Source of the DNA: Mycoplasmatota bacterium
Lineage (GTDB): Bacteria; Bacillota_I; Bacilli_A; RF39; UBA660
Direction: 5' to 3'
DNA: 6,145 bases
NCBI GenBank assembly: GCA_012840755.1
Contig: DUWA01000057.1
Span: 1 to 6,145 of the forward strand
Below the pieces are notes generated by a model. That model was not told the origin of the DNA and did not search any database. It worked only from the letters and a program-made list of their open reading frames with translations. Position numbers and translations under genes: made by a program. Shown in pieces: positions 1-4,719 of this stretch (positions are counted from its first letter, which is position 1; every line of letters starts with the position of its first letter).

Positions 1-16
1 AAACGTTATGTGAAAT
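1..16 (+). other. Right edge of a truncated upstream attC site (R' box)
   Basis: The window opens with AAAC, then GTTATGT (5-11), then GAAAT (12-16). The same arrangement closes the three complete attC sites further right (847-862, 1744-1759, 2672-2687). The L' arm and the rest of this attC lie outside the window. Recombination is predicted between G5 and T6, so the first cassette begins at 6. That another attC lies to the left shows the array continues upstream. Confidence 0.75.
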
Positions 17-709
17 AATCGGGCGGACACTTCCGTCAAAAGAAGTCATTTATAATTTTACAACTATGAAAAAATCTAAGCCGTTACATTGCCTAAATTT
101 TAAACCACTTATTGAGGAAGCGATAAAAAAATTGAAAAATGGCGAAAATCGCCTCGCTGTTTCTGACTATCCGCTTAAATACGCCTGCCTCAATGGTTTT
201 AATACTCCTGATTTTTCTGAAAGGCTATCTTCTAATTACAGAATGCCGTCTGAAAACAAAGACATTGAGGCAGACTATTTTGAAGAAATAACTTTACTAG
301 AAAAAATGATGGCAGACGCAAATATTCCCATAAATTTTGCGGACTGGCAGAAGGGAACAAAAATTGAATCATCCATTCAGGACACAGTGGAAAAAATGCA
401 TAAAGGATTGAATCGCCGTGCTTTAGCTATACAGTTATGGGATTGGTATGCAATTCCATGGAGATATAAAAATAATGCGATTCATATTATTTGGTCGCCG
501 CAAGATGTTATGGGAACACCTATCATACATAGTTATCCAGTCGATTTTTTCCTATCGAATTTTTCATCTATTCTTGAGAATCAAGCGGAAAGTCAATTAA
601 AAGCAATGAAACAGCTCGGCTTTTGGAAAAATTTTGGAATAGTTGCAATTATAATTTTCGCCATTTTTCTATACGTAAAATTCCTGTAATAGTAAATGTC
701 CGCCCGATT
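17..709. repeat. Cassette 1 terminal inverted repeat (13 bp arms 17-29 / 697-709)
   Basis: AATCGGGCGGACA at 17-29 is the exact reverse complement of 697-709. The arms bracket the gene of cassette 1 and lie immediately outside the GAAAT and ACATC motifs next to the R boxes. The sequence is GC-rich in an AT-rich region and is not shared with the other cassettes, so the pairing is cassette-specific. Confidence 0.9.
66..689 (+). CDS. Unrecognised protein with C-terminal membrane anchor (cassette 1)
   Basis: This is a 207-residue protein that I do not recognise. Residues 1-185 are soluble-looking and mixed in charge, with an aromatic patch near 124-145 (LWDWYAIPWRY, then IHIIW) that suggests a folded domain. 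Residues about 190-206 form one hydrophobic helix (GIVAIIIFAIFLYV) ending two residues from the C-terminus. There is no signal peptide, so the protein is probably tail-anchored with its body in the cytoplasm. The start at 66 follows a TATAAT at 51-56 with no Shine-Dalgarno, so the transcript may be nearly leaderless. The stop lies 8 bp before the cassette's right inverted-repeat arm. It is the only gene of its cassette. Coding status rests on length, codon pattern and position within the cassette; function is unknown. Confidence 0.75.
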   Translation: MKKSKPLHCLNFKPLIEEAIKKLKNGENRLAVSDYPLKYACLNGFNTPDFSERLSSNYRMPSENKDIEADYFEEITLLEKMMADANIPINFADWQKGTKIESSIQDTVEKMHKGLNRRALAIQLWDWYAIPWRYKNNAIHIIWSPQDVMGTPIIHSYPVDFFLSNFSSILENQAESQLKAMKQLGFWKNFGIVAIIIFAIFLYVKFL

Positions 710-714
710 ACATC

Positions 715-857
715 ATATAACAGCGTGTATGAGGTTCAAGAAAAAATGCGTTAATAATTTTTAAAGGTTGCACTTTTTCTTTCAGCCAAATTTCGCCTTC
801 TTTCTGATATGATATTAAGGAAGTCGGCGAAACTTCTCATACACGCAAACGTTAGAC
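715..857 (+). other. attC site 1 (143 bp)
   Basis: R'' is ATATAAC (715-721) and R' is GTTAGAC (851-857). L'' GCGTGTATGAG (723-733) is the exact reverse complement of L' (836-846). Spacers are A (722) and AAAC (847-850). After the L stem, GTT (734-736) can pair with AAC (831-833), leaving TT (834-835) as a 2-nt bulge on one side. The loop holds further hairpins, including TTTCGCC / GGCGAAA and a longer imperfect one (AAGAAAAAATGC / GCACTTTTTCTT). The layout matches integron attC sites, which recombine as folded single strands; the assignment is from structure, not from a database search. Confidence 0.85.
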
Positions 858-862
858 GAAAT

Positions 863-1299
863 TTTGGTTGCATTTTAAATTTAAAAAAGTATGTGTTTTA
901 CATGGTTTACTGATAAAATCCTGCAGGCCTTAGATGCAAGAGCTAAAGTTAGGGTCTTAGTTCACGAAGCATTTTTTATTGGTGGTCAAAATAAAGAACC
1001 ACATTATTTTGTAAAAGTCATCAATTGTTCTTCCGAAACCATGTTTACTATTACTCATATGTGGATTAAAGATAGCTCGAGAGAAATAGACATCATAAAT
1101 CAAGAAAGGCCCTTGCCTCATAAGTTAGAAAAGTCTGACGTTTGGGAGACATGGTTTCGGAAGGATATTATTGAAGATCAAAATAATGTTTTCAAAAATG
1201 TTCGTATTGAACTATCAAACGGAAAAATATATAAGTCTAGGAAGAATGAGAAAGTTCGGCCTGCAGGGTTTATTGCAAAGTAGTCATTATGCAACCAAA
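863..1299. repeat. Cassette 2 terminal inverted repeat (11 bp arms 863-873 / 1289-1299)
   Basis: TTTGGTTGCAT at 863-873 is the exact reverse complement of ATGCAACCAAA at 1289-1299. The arms bracket the gene at 891-1283 and adjoin GAAAT (858-862) and ACATC (1300-1304). The sequence differs from the arms of cassettes 1 and 3. Confidence 0.88.
891..1283 (+). CDS. Small conserved-looking hypothetical protein (cassette 2)
   Basis: This is a 130-residue protein without a signal peptide or membrane helix, so probably cytoplasmic. After a short N-terminal helix (about 1-16) the pattern of alternating hydrophobic residues suggests a compact beta fold: VRVLVHEAFF (21-30), HYFVKVINCS (38-47), FTITHMWIK (52-60). 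The turn RPLP (73-76), the tryptophan pair in WETWF (85-89), and the strand ending ELSNGKIYKS (107-116) resemble, from general memory, a widespread family of small uncharacterised proteins; I cannot name it. The start at 891 has no Shine-Dalgarno. The stop is 5 bp before the cassette's right inverted-repeat arm, and attC 2 follows at once. It could bind a ligand or protein partner, but nothing visible shows a catalytic site. Confidence 0.75.
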   Translation: MCFTWFTDKILQALDARAKVRVLVHEAFFIGGQNKEPHYFVKVINCSSETMFTITHMWIKDSSREIDIINQERPLPHKLEKSDVWETWFRKDIIEDQNNVFKNVRIELSNGKIYKSRKNEKVRPAGFIAK

Positions 1300-1327
1300 A
1301 CATCGTCTAACAAGGAATATCCGGTTC

Positions 1328-1694
1328 GTAAATAAAAATTATTTTTTAATAACAATTATATGATGACATTATTCAACACAGCTTTTAATTCGCCAATTAT
1401 TATCTTCCTTACTATTCTGTATGTTGTCACCTCGGCAATCACTACATTCGATATCAGAATGACACAGGCAAAACGCGATGGTAGTTTGTCGCCTGATGAA
1501 CCAGCACTGCCATCATGGGTTGATTTAGTTTTTTGGGCTGATTGGGCAATTATCATTGTATTGTTATTTTTAGACTGGAAGTTTGCCATATTGCTATTCG
1601 TTATTCGATTTATATTAAAAGTTTTGCCTGTTCTAGAAGTTATTGGGAATGTGATAATGTCTCCTTTTAAGATTAAAAAATAATTTTTATTTAC
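1328..1694. repeat. Perfect 23-bp inverted repeat bracketing the gene inside attC 2
   Basis: Positions 1328-1350 (beginning GTAAATAAAAATTA, ending TTTTTTAAT) are the exact reverse complement of 1672-1694. The right arm contains the last codons and the TAA stop (1681-1683) of the enclosed gene; the left arm ends 9 bp before its start. Base composition makes short AT matches likely by chance, but 23 consecutive bases placed symmetrically around one gene are not expected. Confidence 0.88.
1360..1683 (+). CDS. Small multi-pass membrane protein inside attC 2
   Basis: This is a 107-residue protein with about three hydrophobic helices: residues 11-30 (SPIIIFLTILYVVTSAITTF), about 54-71 (VDLVFWADWAIIIVLLFL) and about 74-92 (KFAILLFVIRFILKVLPVL). 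A short hydrophilic loop with KRDGSLSPDEPALP (39-52) separates the first two. The tail is basic (SPFKIKK). I do not recognise a family. Two tandem ATG codons (1360 and 1363) are possible starts, with no Shine-Dalgarno to choose between them. The gene lies wholly in the loop of attC 2, bracketed by a 23-bp inverted repeat, so it is not a standard cassette gene placed ahead of its own attC. An opposite-strand frame overlaps it but reads as a shadow. It could be a toxin/immunity-type membrane partner, but nothing in the sequence proves that. Confidence 0.7.
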   Translation: MMTLFNTAFNSPIIIFLTILYVVTSAITTFDIRMTQAKRDGSLSPDEPALPSWVDLVFWADWAIIIVLLFLDWKFAILLFVIRFILKVLPVLEVIGNVIMSPFKIKK

Positions 1695-1760
1695 TCACCC
1701 AAATTTTCCTCCGTTATCACTACGGAAAACTTCGGATATTCCTAAACGTTAGCTGAAATC

Positions 1761-2544
1761 ATTTTTTATTTTTAACCATAAACATTATGAAAAAAATCTT
1801 AACCACCATTCTTTTTTGCTTCTTTTTATTACCAACAATGGCAAGCGCTGAAAGCCTAGATTATACGAATCAGCAAAATCATTATTCCTTTACACTGCCA
1901 AGTGGTTGGGTGGAAATACCGAAATCAACTATTGACGATCTATTTAGACAGTTAGCAGATCAAACAGGAGGGCAATTCATAGATTATGCAGCCGGCTTTC
2001 AGCTTGAAGACGCACAAAACTATTTTCAATATCCATATATCCTTGTTCAAGAGCACAAAATTAACACACCATCATATAGCCAAATAACTCAAGAATTTGA
2101 AAGTGATAAATTTTCTGAAGGCGTTGATAAAGAGATTGATAAATATTCTGAATTTATGACTAACGCAACACTTCAAGACCCATTTGTTGATAAAGAAAGG
2201 AATATTATTTTTATGAATTTAGAAATGGATGTCGCTAATGTCGGAAAAGTAAAAGGGCTATTGGCTATGTTTTTAGGTAAAAGCGGAATAACTCAGCTCA
2301 ATTTTTCTTCTGTTAAATCTGAATATTCAGAAAATTTATCAATTTTCAATCAAATCATTGATTCTTTTAGTTATGAACAAGGATATGAATATAACGAACA
2401 AGAAGCAAAAAAGAATGACTCTCCAAGCATTTTTGAAGGCGTTGCAGAAAAAGGTATAATTGGAGCTATTACAGGAGGACTTATTGCTTTGATTTTTGGA
2501 TTATTTTCAAAGTCAAAGAAAAAGAAGGAAGAAAAATAAAAAAT
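1761..2544. repeat. Cassette 3 terminal inverted repeat (13 bp arms 1761-1773 / 2532-2544)
   Basis: ATTTTTTATTTTT at 1761-1773 is the exact reverse complement of 2532-2544. The right arm overlaps the last codons and the stop (2537-2539) of the cassette gene. The arms are of low complexity, so alone they would be weak; they occupy the same position as the clearer arms of cassettes 1 and 2. Confidence 0.75.
1787..2539 (+). CDS. Secreted, C-terminally membrane-anchored protein (cassette 3)
   Basis: This is a 250-residue protein with a clear signal peptide: basic MKK, hydrophobic core LTTILFCFFLLPTM, and an A-S-A signal at 19-21 giving predicted cleavage before E22. The exported body begins with LDYTNQQNHYSFTLPSGWVEIP (24-45), a pattern common at the start of PsbP/DcrB-like exported domains, which I suggest only tentatively. 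Residues about 223-240 form a glycine-rich membrane helix (GIIGAITGGLIALIFGLF), followed by the basic tail KSKKKKEEK. The expected topology is therefore a large outside domain, one C-terminal anchor and a short cytoplasmic tail. The start at 1787 has no Shine-Dalgarno. The stop falls inside the cassette's right inverted-repeat arm, with attC 3 immediately after. Function is unknown. Confidence 0.8.
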   Translation: MKKILTTILFCFFLLPTMASAESLDYTNQQNHYSFTLPSGWVEIPKSTIDDLFRQLADQTGGQFIDYAAGFQLEDAQNYFQYPYILVQEHKINTPSYSQITQEFESDKFSEGVDKEIDKYSEFMTNATLQDPFVDKERNIIFMNLEMDVANVGKVKGLLAMFLGKSGITQLNFSSVKSEYSENLSIFNQIIDSFSYEQGYEYNEQEAKKNDSPSIFEGVAEKGIIGAITGGLIALIFGLFSKSKKKKEEK

Positions 2545-2550
2545 TACATC

Positions 2551-2682
2551 AGCTAACACGGCATATACGGCTACACTCCTCGTACCTCGTCGTTCCGCCC
2601 ATATTGCTTCGCTCGCTTAGGCGGTGAGGAAAATTATACCGCCACGCTCGCTCGCAACATCGTATATGCCGAAACGTTAGCT
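2551..2682 (+). other. attC site 3 (132 bp), last in the array
   Basis: R'' is AGCTAAC (2551-2557) and R' is GTTAGCT (2676-2682). L'' CGGCATATACG (2559-2569) is the exact complement of L' (2661-2671). Spacers are A (2558) and AAAC (2672-2675). The loop is GC-rich compared with its surroundings and can fold on itself, for example CCGCC with GGCGG, and GGCGGT with ACCGCC. Here R'' and R' are fully complementary because the following sequence also begins TTAGCT. No further attC is found to the right. Confidence 0.85.
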
Positions 2683-2708
2683 GAAATATACTTTTAAATT
2701 TTTTATTT

Positions 2709-3215
2709 ATGACTAAAATATTGTTAGTAAAAAATGATATCACCAATCTTATGACTGAAGCTATAGTAAATTCAGCCAATGAATCTCTATTATCTGGTAG
2801 TGGTTTATGCGGTTTAATACATAAAAAAGCTGGGGATGAGCTCGAGAAAGAATGTTTAAAAAAATCTCCATGTAAAACAGGCGATTCTATTATAACCAAG
2901 GCCTATAATTTACCATTTAAATATATAATTCATACGGTTGGGCCTAAATATTATTTATCTACTGGGAAAGAAAAAGAATTGTTAAAAAATTGTTATAAAA
3001 GCATTTTGGATTTAGTGTTTAAATATAAAATTAAATCAATTGCTATTCCTTCTATTTCAACTGGTATATATAAATATCCAATAGAAGAAGCTTCTAGTAT
3101 AGCGATTTCGACTGTTAAAGAATTTTTAAATAATAATATAAATATTGAATTAGAAGAATTGATATTTTGTGTTTATAGTGATAATGATTTTGATACTTAT
3201 AAAAAGTTGTTATAA
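2709..3215 (+). CDS. Macro-domain protein, YmdB/MacroD-like
   Basis: This 168-residue protein is a single macro domain, close to the length of E. coli YmdB (177). Family landmarks are in order: NDIT (9-12), the adenosine-binding start; AIVNSANESLL (18-28); the loop GSGLCGLIHKKAG (30-42); YIIHTVGP (72-79); and PSISTGIYKYPIEEA (114-128), the phosphate-binding loop. Such proteins bind ADP-ribose and often remove O-acetyl or ADP-ribosyl groups in the cytoplasm. N24 matches the catalytic-site Asn of YmdB, but the Asp of GGVDGAIH is Cys34 here, so activity may differ or be limited to binding. The start at 2709 has no Shine-Dalgarno. The gene follows attC 3 in a cassette-like start context (GTTAGCTGAAAT) but has no attC after it; a terminator closes it. 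Its AT-rich codons resemble the genes to the right rather than the cassettes. Confidence 0.92.
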   Translation: MTKILLVKNDITNLMTEAIVNSANESLLSGSGLCGLIHKKAGDELEKECLKKSPCKTGDSIITKAYNLPFKYIIHTVGPKYYLSTGKEKELLKNCYKSILDLVFKYKIKSIAIPSISTGIYKYPIEEASSIAISTVKEFLNNNINIELEELIFCVYSDNDFDTYKKLL

Positions 3216-3241
3216 TTAACCTAAATTAAACATTTGTTTTT

Positions 3242-3267
3242 AAAAGTGGGGAATATCCACTTTTTTT
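3242..3267 (+). terminator. Intrinsic terminator after the macro-domain gene
   Basis: AAAAGTGG (3242-3249) pairs perfectly with CCACTTTT (3257-3264) around a 7-nt loop, and a run of seven T residues (3261-3267) follows the GC part of the stem. The A run on the left means it could also work for the opposite strand. It separates the macro gene from the operon starting at 3336. Confidence 0.85.
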
Positions 3268-3293
3268 GATTGTTTTTAAGTTAAATTTATGAT
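3266..3293 (+). promoter_or_regulatory. Possible promoter for the 3336-5673 operon
   Basis: TTGATT (3266-3271) and TATGAT (3288-3293) are separated by 16 bp and resemble -35 and -10 boxes. They sit between the terminator and the first gene. The region is very AT-rich, so chance matches are likely; position is the main support. Confidence 0.35.
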
Positions 3294-3334
3294 AAACTTA
3301 AGATAAATTCATTATAAACACTAGATAAATATAT
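3280..3334 (+). repeat. Five tandem, phased 11-bp degenerate repeats
   Basis: The units start at 3280, 3291, 3302, 3313 and 3324: GTTAAATTTAT, GATAAACTTAA, GATAAATTCAT, TATAAACACTA, GATAAATATAT. The core is (G/T)(A/T)TAAA, GATAAA in three units, at an exact 11-bp period, close to one helical turn. The array ends one base before the ATG at 3336 and overlaps the possible -10 box. It could be an operator or a bent upstream region. Confidence 0.55.
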
Positions 3335-3335
3335 T

Positions 3336-3683
3336 ATGGATAAAATTAAGGAGATTTTATTAAAATTTAGAGATGAAAGGGATTGGTTTCAATTTCACGA
3401 CCCGAAGAACTTAGCAGAAGCAATATCAATAGAAGCTGGAGAACTTTTAGAATTATTTTTATGGAGAAATAAAGAGGAGGTGAATAAAAAAATAAAAGAG
3501 GACAAGGATTATGAAGAAAAAATAGCCCAAGAATTAGCTGATGTTTTTATATTTTGTTTTCAAATGTGTAATACCTTAGATTTTGATGCGAAAGATATTA
3601 TTCTTAAAAAAATAGAAAAAAATAGACAAAAATATCCAGTGGAAAAAGCGAGGGGTAATTTTAAAAAATATAGCGAATTTTAA
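3336..3683 (+). CDS. MazG-like nucleotide pyrophosphohydrolase
   Basis: This 115-residue, single-domain all-alpha protein belongs to the MazG-like/dCTPase superfamily, which hydrolyses (d)NTPs to NMP and pyrophosphate and removes unwanted or modified nucleotides in the cytoplasm. The metal-binding signature is present: EAGELLE (33-39) supplies ExxE, and ELADV (66-70) supplies ExxD. LAEAISIEAGELLELFLW (26-43) matches the family's first core helix, and KIEKNRQKYPVEKARG (92-107) its C-terminal substrate-side segment. The length is typical for single-domain members; the substrate cannot be read from the sequence. The start at 3336 follows the 11-bp repeat array with no Shine-Dalgarno. The stop is doubled (TAATAA). 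The next gene begins 19 bp later, so co-transcription with the restriction-type gene and the peptidase is likely. Confidence 0.9.
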   Translation: MDKIKEILLKFRDERDWFQFHDPKNLAEAISIEAGELLELFLWRNKEEVNKKIKEDKDYEEKIAQELADVFIFCFQMCNTLDFDAKDIILKKIEKNRQKYPVEKARGNFKKYSEF

Positions 3684-3702
3684 TAATTAATTATATTAAC
3701 TC

Positions 3703-4707
3703 ATGAATGTTTTTTTGCAACCATGTGCTGATAAGCAGGCCCAAAAAAACTATCAAAAAACTATTATTAGTGGTGTTGTTTGGGATGACATAAAAGATTG
3801 TCTAGAGGATAGGTTTTTTGATAAGTTGTCTAATGATTTTTAAAATGGGAAAATTAAAGTTTGGGGGGTCCCAACATCCTCAAAATCGGCTTCAAAACTT
3901 CAAATGGTAGAGGAAAACGACTTAATTCTTTTTGGGGCTAATAAAAAGTTTATTTATTTGGGGTATTTAAGTTGTAAAACCAAAAATAAAAATTTGGCAG
4001 AAAAGCTTTGGCCGTATCATGAAAATAATATTACATTTGATTATATTTATTTTATTAAAGACGGGCAGGAAATAAACATAGAACAAGATTTAACCATAAT
4101 TAAAGCATAAACAGGTTTTAATTATAGTCCAGATAAAAGGTTGCAGGGTTGCGAATTTCACGAAGGAAAAAATGCAGATTCTATTATTGAGCATCTTCGT
4201 AAAAATAATATTTTTTTAGATGATAAATTGAATATTAAGAGTATCATGGATACTAAAGATAAGTATTTTTATAAGAAAAGAAGCGAGGATGAAGATTTTG
4301 ATTACAACTCTGTCCCTGACCCGACGGAAGAGGATGAAAAAGAATTTTTGAAATCTCGAAACCTAATTAGTAAAGAAAATTTAAAAGAAGAATTAAAAAA
4401 AATTGAAGATGAATATAAAAATAAACCCCCGGAGGAAAGAGTCAAAATTGGAAAGATATTGTGCAGAAACCCCAAAATAGCGTATCTTATTAAGGAGAGG
4501 GCTAAATATAATTGTGAAATTTGTGGGTGTTTTCCCTTTAAACAAAAAAATGGTAATTGGTATGCTGAAGCTCATCATATATTAGAATTATCTAAAAGCA
4601 AAATAGACCTTCCAAGTAACATGATTTGTGTTTGTCCAACTTGTCATAGAGTTATTCATTATGGAACAGACGAAGAATTAGAAAAAAGAAAAAAATTAAA
4701 ATCATAA
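3703..4707 (+). pseudogene. EVE-like/HNH restriction-type endonuclease interrupted by two in-frame TAA codons
   Basis: One continuous frame of 334 codons runs from the ATG at 3703 to the double stop TAATAA at 4705, broken only by TAA at 3841-3843 (codon 47) and 4108-4110 (codon 136). There is no frameshift. Codons about 12-135 resemble a PUA/EVE-like reader of modified bases: VWGVP (53-57), ENDLILFG (71-78), LAEKLWPY (98-105), FDYIYFIKDG (112-121). An acidic linker follows. Codons about 255-325 are an intact HNH nuclease: CEIC (271-274), AEAHHI (288-293), CVCPTCHRVIH (309-319). Known EVE-HNH proteins act as type IV enzymes cutting modified DNA. Each TAA is one C-to-T change from CAA. If the stops act, fragments of 46 and 68 residues and a C-terminal piece from TTG 4141 or ATG 4246 could result. 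The HNH call is firm; the EVE-like call is moderate. Being disrupted, it is listed as a pseudogene, but readthrough is possible. Confidence 0.8.
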
Positions 4708-4719
4708 TAATTTTATCTT

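Larger units (their letters stand above)
6..851 (+). mobile_element. Integron-like gene cassette 1
   Basis: The unit runs from TT of the preceding R' box to G of the next. It contains one + strand gene (66-689) followed by an attC (715-857). Its start GTTATGT pairs with its own R'' box ATATAAC (715-721) with one G-T wobble, as expected for two ends that are adjacent in the circular form. Outside the R boxes, 17-29 and 697-709 form a perfect 13-bp inverted repeat (AATCGGGCGGACA), separated from the R boxes by GAAAT and ACATC. TATAAT at 51-56 is a possible -10 box just before the gene, but I see no good -35. Confidence 0.8.
852..1748 (+). mobile_element. Integron-like gene cassette 2 (two genes, one inside its attC)
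   Basis: The unit lies between the cut points of attC 1 and attC 2. Its start GTTAGAC (851-857) is fully complementary to its R'' box GTCTAAC (1305-1311). The terminal arms TTTGGTTGCAT (863-873) and 1289-1299 form an 11-bp inverted repeat. It carries one gene ahead of the attC (891-1283) and a second (1360-1683) within the attC loop. By its borders both genes would move together as one circle of about 900 bp. Confidence 0.75.
1305..1754 (+). other. attC site 2 (450 bp) with a gene in its loop
   Basis: R'' is GTCTAAC (1305-1311) and R' is GTTAGCT (1748-1754). L'' AGGAATATCCG (1313-1323) and L' (1733-1743) are perfect 11-bp complements. Spacers are A (1312) and AAAC (1744-1747). As in attC 1, GTT (1324-1326) can pair with AAC (1728-1730), leaving TT (1731-1732) bulged. 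The boundary elements are therefore normal, but the loop is about three times longer than in the other two sites because it contains the whole gene at 1360-1683. A small hairpin, TCCGT / ACGGA (1710-1726), remains near the right side and may be part of the original loop. Confidence 0.8.
1749..2676 (+). mobile_element. Integron-like gene cassette 3
   Basis: The unit lies between the cut points of attC 2 and attC 3. Its start GTTAGCT (1748-1754) is fully complementary to its R'' box AGCTAAC (2551-2557). The terminal arms ATTTTTTATTTTT (1761-1773) and 2532-2544 form a 13-bp inverted repeat, after one mismatched pair next to GAAAT / ACATC. It contains one gene (1787-2539). Confidence 0.8.

Noticed and set aside
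1356..1589. Minus-strand open frame of 77 codons overlapping the gene inside attC 2
   Set aside because: The + strand frame encodes a coherent multi-helix membrane protein in cassette orientation; the reverse frame shows no domain and is explained as a shadow.
2371..2559. Minus-strand open frame of 62 codons at the end of the cassette 3 gene
   Set aside because: It is phenylalanine-rich because it reads the reverse of the lysine-rich tail of the + strand gene and extends into attC 3.
715..2682. CRISPR array or simple dispersed repeats as explanation for the repeated GTTA...GAAAT motifs
   Set aside because: Spacing is hundreds of bases, the repeats are paired inverted arms with different sequences at each site, and genes lie between them; the attC model explains all of this.
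2549..2899. Minus-strand open frame of 116 codons across attC 3 and the macro gene
   Set aside because: It runs through the attC hairpin and opposes the well-supported macro domain; it has no recognisable features of its own.
3225..3256. Possible degenerate attC end for the macro gene (TTTAAAAGT near 3240 complements part of the cassette-like start)
   Set aside because: The match is short, overlaps the terminator stem, and no R'' box, ACATC motif or L stem accompanies it.
4393..4578. Minus-strand open frame of 61 codons within the HNH region
   Set aside because: The + strand carries intact HNH motifs; the reverse frame is low-complexity F/I/N.
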